This document shows, piece by piece, positions 35,517 to 45,452 of a DNA stretch of 64,000 nt (positions are counted from its first letter, which is position 1; every line of letters starts with the position of its first letter). Origin of the DNA: Mucilaginibacter sp. KACC 22773 (lineage in GTDB: Bacteria; Bacteroidota; Bacteroidia; Sphingobacteriales; Sphingobacteriaceae). Both the position numbers and the translations under genes were made by a program. The notes below the pieces were generated by a model. The model was not told the origin of the DNA and ran no database searches. It saw only the letters and a program-made list of their open reading frames with translations. Where the stretch lies: NCBI RefSeq assembly GCF_028736215.1, contig NZ_CP117883.1:2604001-2668000 (forward strand), given 5' to 3'.

Positions 35517-36860
35517 TTATTTAACAAGTGGCAATATACCAGCTTTTTTTATTTTGGTGATAATGGCGTTTCCAACTTTTTTCCCTTGTGCGTTGCCATT
35601 TTCTATGCTTTGCATATAATGGATGCCGCCATAAAAGCGCGACATAGATGCTTCTGCTGCTGCCTGGCGGAATGACTTGAAATCGCGCTGGCCGCTGCCA
35701 AAAGGAATCTCGGTATTATCGGTATAGGCAAAATTATCGCCCAGCAAGTAGGTTAGCATTTCGGCCGATGCGTTCGAGATAACGGCGTGTCCGCTGGTGT
35801 ACTCCGGGAAAGGCGGGGTTTGTAAAACAGGCTGCCATTTCACATCCATGTACCGGTTAATAAAAGTTTCGGGGCGAATTCTGTTACTGGTAAATTTCTC
35901 CTCCCAGCAGCTGATGAAGGCATCCATCAGTGTAACGCCCACTAAGGTTGTTACCTCGATGGAATGGTCAAAATCAAGCCCTGCCTGGCGGGTTACCAAA
36001 CCAGTTACGTGCATCCAATGCCCACCCGGACTGATCTTTTTATAGCCAATAGCCATATGGCCGGATGTGGTGATGGCAAATGGGTTGCAATCCCAAAACA
36101 GGGCAATGTTAATTTGCTCTGTCGAAAGATGTTTTGACACGTCGTAAACAGCCTTTACCTGTTTATAAAATGCCGATGAGGTATCTTTACTAAATGGGAT
36201 TAGTGGAGCCGGCTTGTATTGATTGGCCGAATCGATAACCATTGTGCGGATGGTTTTCCAGTTGGGTTCCAGGGCTTCAAAATATCCCGGCGGGGTAGGG
36301 TACCATTTACTTTCGTCTTTTATAGGGGTATATCTTTTCAACGCACTCAACTGGCTGTAATGGTCGGTTTTTGAAAACGCGACAGAGGCCGCTGAAGCTA
36401 ACTTTGCTACTTTAATTGAGTTTTGAATGACGGTTGAATCTACATTTGTTTTTCTAAGTAGCTGTACAAAAGCGTCCTGATCATCAGTCATCATAAATCC
36501 GGATGGCAGCAGTAGTTTGGCAGTTTCCAGAATACTGTAAAAAGCAGCAATTTTATAGTCGTATTTTAAGCGGATAGTATCCAGGCTACTGTTAGCCTTA
36601 TAGTCTTTGATGAATTTTTGCAGTTCGGGGATGTTTTTATTGTTGGCGGCTACAATATTATAGGCCCCCAGCATTACATAAGCGTAATAGCGCGCGGCAA
36701 CGGGAGGGCCAACCACATCATGCAACATTACCATGGTTACCGCGTTTACTGCATGATCTGGCTGCAAATAATCAGGGTAATTATTATTAGTATTTTGAGC
36801 GTAGCATTGCTGTGTTATCAACGCGCAAAATATCAGGAGCGATTTTTTTAAGTAATTCAT
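35517..36860 (-). CDS. Vanadium-dependent haloperoxidase / PAP2-superfamily protein
   Basis: A 447-residue exported protein (signal MNYLKKSLLIFCALITQQCYAQ). Vanadate/phosphate-site motifs of the acid phosphatase-haloperoxidase superfamily are visible: FPEYTSGHAV with His358, and SRFYGGIHYMQS near the C-terminus (SR-x4-G-x-H). In Bacteroidota such proteins are often annotated as haloperoxidases, but phosphatase activity is equally possible. Its ATG shares one base with the stop codon of the VCBS gene (TAATG), so it is translationally coupled to that very large partner. GH3 follows. Confidence 0.85.
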   Translation of the reverse strand: MNYLKKSLLIFCALITQQCYAQNTNNNYPDYLQPDHAVNAVTMVMLHDVVGPPVAARYYAYVMLGAYNIVAANNKNIPELQKFIKDYKANSSLDTIRLKYDYKIAAFYSILETAKLLLPSGFMMTDDQDAFVQLLRKTNVDSTVIQNSIKVAKLASAASVAFSKTDHYSQLSALKRYTPIKDESKWYPTPPGYFEALEPNWKTIRTMVIDSANQYKPAPLIPFSKDTSSAFYKQVKAVYDVSKHLSTEQINIALFWDCNPFAITTSGHMAIGYKKISPGGHWMHVTGLVTRQAGLDFDHSIEVTTLVGVTLMDAFISCWEEKFTSNRIRPETFINRYMDVKWQPVLQTPPFPEYTSGHAVISNASAEMLTYLLGDNFAYTDNTEIPFGSGQRDFKSFRQAAAEASMSRFYGGIHYMQSIENGNAQGKKVGNAIITKIKKAGILPLVK

Positions 36861-39800
36861 TATTCTTTATAAAATTGAAGCGGCCCGTCGCTTACGCCTA
36901 TCAGTAAATATAATGTATTGTTGATATTGATCTCTACTGCCGATTTTACATCGCCCGTTACCGACAGGCCCGATGTTGGCTGATTTACATATGTAAAACC
37001 GCCTTTGCCGTCGCCTTTTAGCAAGCAGCCATAATTTGCATCTATGCTGCCAATTTTCAGGCGATTATCCGAGTGATTACCTAATAAAAGAATATCGGTA
37101 TGCCCATCGTGATCAAAATCGCCTGTCAGAATCTGGCTGGCAGGGGCAAACTGGGCTTCTGTTGGTAAGGATATTGCCGCGAATTTGCCATCAATATTGA
37201 GGTACAACGTTGTCTGTATATTATTGATACTCAATTTTCCGGCTTTGGTCATATTATCGGCACTAAAAATTTCATTAATAGTAGCATCCGCATACATTTT
37301 GTACGAGTTAAATTTGCGGCGCATAGGGTAAATCTGCTCATTTAACTCGTCGCGGCTTACAAAGGGGTAGCTTTTACCCTGGATATAAAAATTGAAAAAC
37401 GGGTCGATAGAACCGTTGCCGTCCACATCGGTAAAATACATTTCGGCGGGCTCTTTGTCTGTGGCTTTAATCTGGGTATTTAGGCCAAGATTACCGGCTA
37501 TCAGGTCTGGTTTGCCGTCGCCGTTTACATCGGCAAAGGCAATTTTGTTCCAGAATCCTTTTTGCGGGGTATTAAAATAATCTGCGGTTTTATTGGTAAA
37601 ACCTTCTTTAGTATTGATGAAAATGGTTACCGGCATAAACTCGCCGCATAAAACCAGGTCTTTACGCCCATCATTATTAAGGTCAATCCATTGGGCATCT
37701 GTTACCATGCCAATTTTATTAAATGATGCAACGGCGGTGGTAAACTTACCTTTGCCATCGTTAACCAGCAAATAGCTTTGCGGTTCCAGTGGGTATTGGC
37801 CTGGTATTACCCGGCCACCTATAAACAAGTCAAAATCGCCATCACCATCAAAATCGCACGCTTTTACTACCGATTTGCTGTTGGCATTCATTACCGGCAG
37901 GGCAGTAGGCGATAGCACAAACCGGCCATTACCCTCGTTTATATAAAGTTCGTCCTGTAAATCGGCAGTGTTGGGTTCATACAACGAATAACCGCCTTTT
38001 GCAACGTACAAATCGGCTTTACCATCGCCGTTGGCATCAAAAAAAGCGGCTGCCGCTGTTGTGCCGATGTTATCTATGCCGCCCCGAATTATGTCTTTAG
38101 CCAGGTACTTGCCGCCGGCCTGTTGCAGGTATATTTTGCCAGGGCTGTCCTTTTCGCCGCTTATAAATAAATCTTCCAGCCCATCACCGTTTACATCGGC
38201 TTTGGTAATAACCGGCGCGGTTTTGGAGTACATGAACAGCATCAATAACTGGCGTTTAAAATCGTTCAGTGTAATTTCTTCAGGTTTAAATTCAATAACG
38301 GGCTCGGCGCGTTTAAATATGGTTTTCTTAATTTCGGTAGTTTGCCCGGAAAATTTTCCGCTTGGATCATATTTAACAGTAAGCAACTGATTGGCATTTA
38401 CATCCTTTAGTAACTGGGTGGAGTTATCCGGCCAGGTAACCCGGATAGAATCAACTTTCTTCAGATCGCCTAAACCAAAATTCAGCGTTGTTGATACGCA
38501 TGATAAATATCCCCGGTTTGGGTTTACCTCCTGGTATTGGATATTTTTGCCGTTATACACGCTTACTTTAGCGCCTATGGCATTAGTGTTTTTGCCTGTA
38601 CCTTTTAATTTTACCGCAATGTACGAAGTGTTGTTAGCCTCGCGGCTGGTGTTTTGGTAGATGGATGCCGGCTGGTTGATATTGTTTACTACAAGATCCA
38701 GGTCGCCATCGTTATCCAGGTCGGCATATACTGCGCCGCTTGATATATTTTGCTGGTTGAGGCCCCATTCTACCTGTTTATTAGTAAACGTAAGGTCACG
38801 ATTGTTTTTGAAAATATAGTCGGGCACGGCGGTTGAAGGCATGGCCATCACCAGGTCCATCAGGCGGAATGGCTCGCCAGCCATTGCTTTTTTTATCTTG
38901 TAATCGCCCCAGTAGCGTAAAAAATCTTTGTTGGTGTAGTCCCTTAAATATCCATTGGTGATAAAGATGTCTTTGTATCCATCGTTATCGAAATCGGCAA
39001 TAAGGGGGCACCAGCTCCAGTCGGTGTTTGATACGCCGGCCAGCTGCGCTATTTCGCTAAATGTGCCGTCGCCATTGTTTAGCTGCAGCATATTACGCAT
39101 ATATTGTTTGTAAAGTCCCTGGTTTTGCATCAGTGCAAAGGACTCGTAGTTTTCTTCCAGTTGAAGTGATTTTTGCCTGTGGTTATCCTCGGGCAGCATA
39201 TCAAGGGTCATAATGTCGGGCAGGCCGTCATTATTAAAATCAGCAATGTCAACACCCATCGAAAAGTGCGACATATGCCTCAGCATTTCTTTTGATTTTT
39301 CGGCAAAAGTTCCGTTGTGGTTATTAATGTAAATGTAATCAGGTTCGTTGTAGTCGTTGGTTACATAAATATCGGGCCATCCATCCTTATTAATATCGGC
39401 AATGGCCACGCCCAGCCCAAAGGTGAGCGGGTTTTGCACTATCCCGGCCGCTTTTGATACATCGATAAAATGCCCGTTATCATTGCGGAATAATTTATTG
39501 CTGGCCAGATCATCTGTTTGATCTTTATAACGGGCCAGTTCCATGTTATCAATCTTTTTAATGTTATGGTTCAGCAGGAACATGTCCAGGTCGCCATCAT
39601 TATCATAATCAAAAAAAACGGCCTGGGTACTGTATCCCGGGTCGGCTAAACCGTATTCTTTCGCTTGTTCTTTAAATTTGTTATTACCCTGGTTTATAAA
39701 TAACTGGTTACTACGTGTTGCATTATCGGTTTTGCCCGAGTAGCATACATAAATATCCAGTAATCCGTCGCCATTAACATCGGCCATGGTAACACCGGTT

Positions 39801-40174
39801 TTCCAGGAATCGGGCCGACCGCCAAGGTCGGGGCTGGCATCATTGGTTATGTCCTTAAACTTCATATGCCCCTGGTTCAGATAAAGCTTGTTCGGCTTCA
39901 TATTCCCGGTAAACATTAGGTCGGGCAGGCCATCATTGTTAATATCGCCAACCGCTACACCGCCACCATTATAAAAATACTCATATGATAACACGTTGAG
40001 TGATTCGGTCTCGTTGATATCATTGCTGAATTTAATATTGGTTTCTTTGCTATTCAATAGCTTGAATAAAGGCTGCTGAGCGTAGGAGGGAAGTGCCGAA
40101 AAACTAAACGCAACAGTTGCTAAAGCGGGTAAACCTACAAACCGTTTTAAGAAATATGAATTAAACAGGGACAT
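36860..40174 (-). CDS. Giant VCBS/FG-GAP repeat protein with ASPIC/UnbV domain
   Basis: A 1104-residue secreted protein (signal ending near PSYAQQ, residue 34). Many calcium-loop repeats of the form D-x-[DN]-x-D-G with following LPDLM/DIYV segments mark at least seven FG-GAP/VCBS blades in two beta-propellers (about 75-500 and 660-1090). Between them an ASPIC/UnbV-like segment (NAIGAKVSVY, then RVTWPDNSTQLL at about 530-610) is seen. This is the CRTAC1-like layout frequent in Bacteroidota. It probably mediates surface or periplasmic binding of protein or glycan. It shares its end with the haloperoxidase-like gene by a one-base overlap, and follows the SusCD operon after a strong terminator. 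Confidence 0.88.
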   Translation of the reverse strand: MSLFNSYFLKRFVGLPALATVAFSFSALPSYAQQPLFKLLNSKETNIKFSNDINETESLNVLSYEYFYNGGGVAVGDINNDGLPDLMFTGNMKPNKLYLNQGHMKFKDITNDASPDLGGRPDSWKTGVTMADVNGDGLLDIYVCYSGKTDNATRSNQLFINQGNNKFKEQAKEYGLADPGYSTQAVFFDYDNDGDLDMFLLNHNIKKIDNMELARYKDQTDDLASNKLFRNDNGHFIDVSKAAGIVQNPLTFGLGVAIADINKDGWPDIYVTNDYNEPDYIYINNHNGTFAEKSKEMLRHMSHFSMGVDIADFNNDGLPDIMTLDMLPEDNHRQKSLQLEENYESFALMQNQGLYKQYMRNMLQLNNGDGTFSEIAQLAGVSNTDWSWCPLIADFDNDGYKDIFITNGYLRDYTNKDFLRYWGDYKIKKAMAGEPFRLMDLVMAMPSTAVPDYIFKNNRDLTFTNKQVEWGLNQQNISSGAVYADLDNDGDLDLVVNNINQPASIYQNTSREANNTSYIAVKLKGTGKNTNAIGAKVSVYNGKNIQYQEVNPNRGYLSCVSTTLNFGLGDLKKVDSIRVTWPDNSTQLLKDVNANQLLTVKYDPSGKFSGQTTEIKKTIFKRAEPVIEFKPEEITLNDFKRQLLMLFMYSKTAPVITKADVNGDGLEDLFISGEKDSPGKIYLQQAGGKYLAKDIIRGGIDNIGTTAAAAFFDANGDGKADLYVAKGGYSLYEPNTADLQDELYINEGNGRFVLSPTALPVMNANSKSVVKACDFDGDGDFDLFIGGRVIPGQYPLEPQSYLLVNDGKGKFTTAVASFNKIGMVTDAQWIDLNNDGRKDLVLCGEFMPVTIFINTKEGFTNKTADYFNTPQKGFWNKIAFADVNGDGKPDLIAGNLGLNTQIKATDKEPAEMYFTDVDGNGSIDPFFNFYIQGKSYPFVSRDELNEQIYPMRRKFNSYKMYADATINEIFSADNMTKAGKLSINNIQTTLYLNIDGKFAAISLPTEAQFAPASQILTGDFDHDGHTDILLLGNHSDNRLKIGSIDANYGCLLKGDGKGGFTYVNQPTSGLSVTGDVKSAVEININNTLYLLIGVSDGPLQFYKE

Positions 40175-40245
40175 AAATACTTTAATTAAAACTCATGTTT
40201 TGGGTACACAGTTCTAAAAAGATTGTTAAACAATGTAGCGGTAGT

Positions 40246-40284
40246 AAAAACAAACAGGGAGGCAATATTGCCTCCCTGTTTGTT
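40246..40284 (-). terminator. Terminator of the susCD transcript
   Basis: An 18-bp perfect inverted repeat (AACAAACAGGGAGGCAAT and its complement, 40249-40284) with no spacer, followed on the minus strand by TTTTT. It lies 14 bases after the SusD stop codon and before the VCBS gene, so that gene depends on read-through or its own promoter. Confidence 0.85.
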
Positions 40285-40297
40285 AGAAAATTTAATT

Positions 40298-41887
40298 TTA
40301 TTTATCCCAATAAATTCTTGAGGTGAAGCTATCTCCACCGCTTAACTTAGCAACCGCGGCAGCGTAATTTGCACCGTTGGTTGAAGGTAAGGTAACCGGA
40401 TAATCACACCTTCTTGGTATGTCCGTAGCAAACTGATTTGAGTAAGACACTTTGGTCAAAACAGGGAAGCCAGATCTCTTCCAGTTATTCCAGTTTTCGT
40501 TAAAGTTGAATACTGTTGCAGTTTCTACATAATATTCCATGTTGATTTGTTGTAACTCGGTACCTGCTACTAAAGGGTGAGCAGCAACATAAGTAGTTAT
40601 AGCCGCAGCATCAACAGATGTAGTGCCAAACTGACTTAATGTTTCCATATCAGCCTTAAGGGCATTTGCATAATGAGTGGCAGCAACACCAGTTGCCCAG
40701 CCTCTAAAGGAAGCTTCTGCCAATAATAGTTCGGTTTCGCCGTAAGTTAACAGGAAGTTATAGCGGTTACGATCATCATATACTGCAAATTTAGGACGTG
40801 AGTATTTACCAACAGGTGCTGGTGCATCGCCCGAAACAGATGGATCAGCCGGCGAAGTGCCAGGATATCCCGGAGCTTTTGAAATATCAGTTGAGCCTCC
40901 TTTTAAGTCGTAACCGTTTGGCATACCAAATTGTAAAGCATAGGTACTTACACCCGCTGCCTTGGTTTCATTGGCCGCTTTACCTGTTCCGGCCGAAATT
41001 TCGGCAACAGCGCTAACGCGTGGATCTGCAGTGCTTTTCATATAATCGATAAGAGTTTTACCCCATCTAACTTCCCTGAAGTCATCTGTAACCAATAATG
41101 CAGCAGCATCTGAGTTGCCGTTACCATTGGTGTAGTCGGCTTTCACTTTAGCGTTATCCGCAATGCCAGCCATTGTACCGCCTGCATAAGCTTTTTCAGC
41201 ATATGTTTTAGCTGTAGCAGCGTCAACCTTGGTTAAACGCATTGCGGCACGTAGCATTAATGAATAACCCAATTTTTTCCACTGGGCAACATTGCCACTA
41301 TAGAATAAATCGCTTGTTGGGCCCGCTTTTGTAGCATCTAATGCAGCACATGCTTTATCCAGTTGACTAAGCATTGAAGCATAGATATCTTTTTGTGAAT
41401 CAAAAACAGGTGTGAAAATACCTGTTTTTGCCTGGCCTTCCTGTGAAAATGGGATATCGCCGTAAGCATCAGTAACACGCTCTAACATCAATACACGTAA
41501 TATTGTACCGCAATTGTCAAGGTTAGCATATTCTGCCTTACCTGCAACCAGGTTTTTCATTTCGTCTATCAGTGTAGTTGCACTATAACCATTGTTCCAT
41601 GTGCGGGATTTATAATCCTGGAAACTGCCCGATGCAACATATTTATCACCATTACCATAATAATCATAGGTTGACGCAAGAGCCTGAGACCACATACTTT
41701 GAAATAACAATTGGTCATATCCTGTATTTGAAAACTGGATTTGTGCCTGTGCCATTAAAAAGTTTGGATTGAACAAGTCGGCACTTACCTTGGTGGGATT
41801 GACGTTAACCTGGTCAAAGTTTTTTGAACAGCCTGCAAAAAGCGTAGCCCCGGCAAGCAAAAAACTATATATATATCGTTTTTTCAT
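40298..41887 (-). CDS. SusD/RagB-family glycan-binding lipoprotein (SusD-like_2)
   Basis: A 529-residue outer-membrane surface lipoprotein. The lipobox is FAGC, acylated Cys20. The N-terminal sequence QVNVNPTKVS and the TPR-like helices with YGDIPFSQEGQ and YAEKAYAGG fit the SusD-like_2 group, and EILL-like GETELLLAEASFRGW is the signature near residue 390. It forms the lid on the SusC channel and captures oligosaccharide. It is encoded 6 bases after susC. The bound glycan cannot be read from sequence; the surrounding enzymes suggest amino-sugar-containing chains. Confidence 0.92.
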   Translation of the reverse strand: MKKRYIYSFLLAGATLFAGCSKNFDQVNVNPTKVSADLFNPNFLMAQAQIQFSNTGYDQLLFQSMWSQALASTYDYYGNGDKYVASGSFQDYKSRTWNNGYSATTLIDEMKNLVAGKAEYANLDNCGTILRVLMLERVTDAYGDIPFSQEGQAKTGIFTPVFDSQKDIYASMLSQLDKACAALDATKAGPTSDLFYSGNVAQWKKLGYSLMLRAAMRLTKVDAATAKTYAEKAYAGGTMAGIADNAKVKADYTNGNGNSDAAALLVTDDFREVRWGKTLIDYMKSTADPRVSAVAEISAGTGKAANETKAAGVSTYALQFGMPNGYDLKGGSTDISKAPGYPGTSPADPSVSGDAPAPVGKYSRPKFAVYDDRNRYNFLLTYGETELLLAEASFRGWATGVAATHYANALKADMETLSQFGTTSVDAAAITTYVAAHPLVAGTELQQINMEYYVETATVFNFNENWNNWKRSGFPVLTKVSYSNQFATDIPRRCDYPVTLPSTNGANYAAAVAKLSGGDSFTSRIYWDK

Positions 41888-41893
41888 CTTTTG

Positions 41894-44800
41894 TTATTTT
41901 TTTAATTTGAAGTTTAAGTTAAACCCATAAGTCCTAACAGCAGGAACGCTTGTGCCTTCAATACCGGCATAGTTAATACCGGGAGCAAAATTTGATTCAG
42001 GATCGATATTATCGGTATGCTTCATGATAGTCCACAAGTTTCTTGCTACTAACGAGAAGGTAATTGAACTAAGGGGAGTATTTGCCAGGTAGTTTTTACC
42101 AAATGTATAACCGAAGGTTACTTGACGAAGTTTGATAAAGCTGCCATCAAGTACGTTCAATGCCGAGACACCACGGGCCAAAGCCTGGTAGTACGTTTCG
42201 GCTGGTACATTTACAGTGTTTGTTGCACCTGTTGCAGTAACACCCTGACCAACAACTCCACTTTCACGACCTACAAGTGTCATTTGGTTTAAACCGCGGA
42301 AGATACTGTAATAATTAGTTGCAGACAGTACTTTGTTGCCAAAGCGATAATCAATCAGGAAGCCTAAATTGAAGTTCTTGTAGCTAAAGTCGTTATTTAA
42401 ACCACCGTAGAATTTAGGAATAACACTACCCATTGGGATACGTGCGGTAGTAGTTGGGATACCGTTTGCATCAAAAATGATATTGCCGTTGGCGTCGCGG
42501 GCATAGTCATTTGCCAATATTTGCGGACCAGCCATACCTTTAACAAATGCTGTAGTAGCGTTTAATGGGCGGTATGTACCTAAGCCAATGTTAGCGCCGG
42601 TTTTATCCGTTTCCAACACTTTATTTTTTACATAAGTAAAGTTAAATGAAGGTGACCAGGTAAAATCTTTTCCTTTTATCGGTGTACCATGTAATTCAAC
42701 TTCTATACCCTTATTCTGTACTGAGGCAGTAGCGGCGTAAGCATTTGTGTAGCCTGTTGACCAATCAATGCTGCCATTAACAATTTCATTCTTTGTTTTG
42801 CGATTGAAATATGCTACGTCTAATCCAAAGCGATCATTGAAAAATTTCAACTCTGTTCCTATCTCAACCTCAGTTAAGGTGTAAGGCTTTAATAATAAAT
42901 TAGCCAATTGAGAGCTGAAACCACCTGCGTTTACGCCATTGATAGAATTGTTTACACTATAGTAAATCTGGTTGGCATAAGGATCAGCGCCTGCGCTTGT
43001 TTTTGCGTAAGCAACACGAAGTTTTCCAAAATCTAACCCATTAACGTGTACAAGATCAGAGAAAATAAAACTTGCCGATACAGATGGTGTAAAGATGCCC
43101 GGGCCTAAATCTTTTCCGATACTGCTATAATAGTCATAACGACCGGTTGTTCCTAATACTAAGAAATCTTTGATAGCGAAATCTGCTGTATAATAGGCTG
43201 AGTGCACTTCAAGTTTTTTGGGATCAAGGTTTCCGCTGTTCCTGCTTGGCAGGTTTGATAAATCGTAAAAATAAGGGATAATGAAGTTGCTACCGCCAAT
43301 TTGTGTGCCTCTAAAATCACTTTTACGTACGTTACCACCCACAGATAAATCAAGATTTACCCAGTTTTTTACAAGGTCATGCTTAGCGCCAAATAATACA
43401 TCAGCGTTAAACTCTGTAGTCTGAGAAGTTTGGGTATTCATGTTACCATTGCCGCCAACGTAAGCTGTACCGGTAGGCTCAATGTTTAACCTGTTATCAT
43501 TGATTTTATCATAACCAATACGACCTTGAGCGTAAGCCCATGGTGTAATAGCATACCTTGCTGATATAGAAGATATTAAACGCTCTCTTTTTGTGTTGCT
43601 TACAAATTTGTAAGCAGCAAAATAAGGGTTAGTTACATAGATATCATTATTCCATTGTTGCTCAGCACCTGACGCTGTTGTACCTGGAGATAATATGCTT
43701 TGAGCCTCATTTGGCGCCAGGAATTGAACGTTATTTGGGTTACCCGGACCGTCACTTAAACCAGAGCGATTTTTAGCGTCATCAATTACGTAGTTTGCAA
43801 CCAGGTTTATATCAAGGTTTTTGATAACAGTTTGCGAACCGTTAAAGTTGAAAGTTTTTCTGTTTAAGCCACTGTTAGGAGTAATTGCGTGGTTATTGTA
43901 ATCAGATAATGACAAACGGAAAGCACCTGATTCGCCACCACCTGTTAATGATACAGTGTTTGTAAAAGTACCGCCGGTTTTGTAAAACTTAGTATAGTCG
44001 TCACTGGTTTTTGAGTAAGCATAGCTTTTGCCGTCAAACTGGATAACCGACGAACCATCAAGCTTTGCACCCCAGGCTAAGTTACCTGAACTTAAAGCGC
44101 CGGCAACGGTTGTTGGTTTAACACCATTTTCACCCTGTCCGTATTGAGTCTGAAAATCGGTATTGTCATATACCTTATCCATCTGGTAGTTAGTATTGTA
44201 TTCAACACCAAAGCCAGAATTTTTTTTGCCCGATTTGGTTGTGATCAGGATTACACCGCCTGTAGCACGTGTACCGTACAGGGCTGATGCAGACTGACCT
44301 TTCAAAACAGTCATGGTTTCAATGTCATCAGGATTGATGTTAGCGATACCATCGCCATAGTCAGCACCGCCCCATTCGCCCGATTGGCCTCTTTGGGTAT
44401 TGTCCATAGGTACGCCGTTAATAACAAATAACGGGCCCTGGGTAGATCCGGTACTTGTTACACCACGTAATAATATACGTGCTGATGAACCGGCGCCACC
44501 GTTTGCACCGCTGATGCTTAAACCGGCAACACGACCTTCTAACGACATAGCAACGTTTGATTCTTTTGCTTTGTCCATTACAGCGCCGTTAACCGTTGAT
44601 ACAGCATAACCTAATTTTTTAGAATCTTTTTTGATACCCAAAGCCGTTACTACAACTTCGTTCAGGCTTTTAGCAGATACTGTAAGCTTTACAGATAATT
44701 CGCTCTTACCGCCAACAGGTACTTCCTGGTTTTCATAACCTAAAAACGAAAAGATAAGTACAGCGTTGGCTGGGGCATTGATAGAGAAATTACCATTGGC

Positions 44801-45277
44801 ATCTGTTATGGTGCCCGTAGTTGTTCCTTTAATCCTTACCGAAACGCCAGGTGCCGGTGTACCGTTTTCGTCAACTACTTTACCTTTTACAACCGCAGCA
44901 TTTACAACTTCATTTTTTTGAGAGATAACGATCAGGTTGTTTTCAAGTTGGGTGTAGGTAAAGTCGGAGTTTGCCAAAAGCTTATTCAAAACCGACGTAA
45001 CCTCTTCGTTTTGTACATTAAGCGTTATCTTTTTGGTTGATGGGATTTTACGCTCGCTGAAAACGAAGTGGTAGTTAGTCTGCTTTTGAATAGCAGAGAT
45101 AACCTTACTAAAATCTGCCGATTTTATGTTAAACGTGACTTTTTGTTGCGAGTAGACATTTGCAATGGATTGCAGACTAAAGGCTACTACTAAAATAAAT
45201 GTCAATTTCATTATTAATATGGACTTAAATAGCCAATAGTTATCTCTTACACCCTTTGGGTGTTTAAAATATTTCAT
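41894..45277 (-). CDS. SusC/RagA TonB-dependent transporter with STN domain
   Basis: A 1127-residue TonB-linked outer-membrane transporter. Order: leader and signal peptide (hydrophobic MKLTFILVVAFSLQSIA starts at residue 23), a secretin/TonB N-terminal STN domain (about 45-120) that contacts the FecR anti-sigma factor, a carboxypeptidase-like domain (VKGKVVDENGTPAPGVSV, about 128-205), the plug (VVVTALGIKKDSK; RVAGLSISG; VLKGQSASALYG), then a 22-strand barrel ending in NLNFKLKK. With FecR and the ECF sigma factor upstream it forms a trans-envelope signalling unit that senses its own glycan. Translation might begin at Met23 (45211) instead of 45277. The partner SusD follows. Confidence 0.94.
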   Translation of the reverse strand: MKYFKHPKGVRDNYWLFKSILIMKLTFILVVAFSLQSIANVYSQQKVTFNIKSADFSKVISAIQKQTNYHFVFSERKIPSTKKITLNVQNEEVTSVLNKLLANSDFTYTQLENNLIVISQKNEVVNAAVVKGKVVDENGTPAPGVSVRIKGTTTGTITDANGNFSINAPANAVLIFSFLGYENQEVPVGGKSELSVKLTVSAKSLNEVVVTALGIKKDSKKLGYAVSTVNGAVMDKAKESNVAMSLEGRVAGLSISGANGGAGSSARILLRGVTSTGSTQGPLFVINGVPMDNTQRGQSGEWGGADYGDGIANINPDDIETMTVLKGQSASALYGTRATGGVILITTKSGKKNSGFGVEYNTNYQMDKVYDNTDFQTQYGQGENGVKPTTVAGALSSGNLAWGAKLDGSSVIQFDGKSYAYSKTSDDYTKFYKTGGTFTNTVSLTGGGESGAFRLSLSDYNNHAITPNSGLNRKTFNFNGSQTVIKNLDINLVANYVIDDAKNRSGLSDGPGNPNNVQFLAPNEAQSILSPGTTASGAEQQWNNDIYVTNPYFAAYKFVSNTKRERLISSISARYAITPWAYAQGRIGYDKINDNRLNIEPTGTAYVGGNGNMNTQTSQTTEFNADVLFGAKHDLVKNWVNLDLSVGGNVRKSDFRGTQIGGSNFIIPYFYDLSNLPSRNSGNLDPKKLEVHSAYYTADFAIKDFLVLGTTGRYDYYSSIGKDLGPGIFTPSVSASFIFSDLVHVNGLDFGKLRVAYAKTSAGADPYANQIYYSVNNSINGVNAGGFSSQLANLLLKPYTLTEVEIGTELKFFNDRFGLDVAYFNRKTKNEIVNGSIDWSTGYTNAYAATASVQNKGIEVELHGTPIKGKDFTWSPSFNFTYVKNKVLETDKTGANIGLGTYRPLNATTAFVKGMAGPQILANDYARDANGNIIFDANGIPTTTARIPMGSVIPKFYGGLNNDFSYKNFNLGFLIDYRFGNKVLSATNYYSIFRGLNQMTLVGRESGVVGQGVTATGATNTVNVPAETYYQALARGVSALNVLDGSFIKLRQVTFGYTFGKNYLANTPLSSITFSLVARNLWTIMKHTDNIDPESNFAPGINYAGIEGTSVPAVRTYGFNLNFKLKK

Positions 45278-45284
45278 ACTTTTA
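45255..45284 (+). promoter_or_regulatory. Plus-strand promoter across the susC start codon
   Basis: TTTG (45255-45258), an 18-base spacer and TACTTTTA (45277-45284) match the Bacteroidota -33/-7 pattern TTTG...TAnnTTTG with one mismatch. Transcription would begin near 45291, reading antisense to the susC leader. Confidence 0.4.
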
Positions 45285-45290
45285 CTTAAT

Positions 45291-45399
45291 TAAAGGTGAC
45301 TTGATTAAATGGCAATGTTCTGTTCGAGAGAACATTGCATGATTAACTAACAGATCTTCATCTTCGCGGGAGTTACCTCTGGTAATTCCCGTTTTTTTT
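45291..45399 (+). ncRNA. Candidate cis-antisense RNA opposite the susC leader
   Basis: The spacer between fecR and susC (45278-45452) is transcribed leftwards as the susC leader, yet its plus strand has the full layout of a small RNA of about 110 bases: a promoter-like pair, a perfect 10-bp hairpin (45312-45321 with 45329-45338, loop GTTCGAG) and an intrinsic terminator with eight T residues. The start is inferred from the promoter position and is not certain. Antisense RNAs opposite susC leaders that repress polysaccharide loci are known in Bacteroides fragilis (DonS and relatives), so a repressor of this locus is a reasonable inference. Confidence 0.45.
45367..45399 (+). terminator. Plus-strand intrinsic terminator of the antisense RNA
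   Basis: CGGGAGTTACC and GGTAATTCCCG form an 11-bp stem (one G-U pair) with loop TCT and eight T residues after it (45392-45399). Both neighbouring genes are on the other strand, so it serves no annotated gene. Confidence 0.75.
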
Positions 45400-45452
45400 G
45401 TGGTATGTAAAGCTTTCTTTATGTCATAGGCTTATTTATTGTCTGTATTAGG

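Noticed and set aside
38031..38660. Plus-strand frames opposite the VCBS gene
   Set aside because: They arise from the repeated DxDxDG codons read antisense and carry no family motifs.
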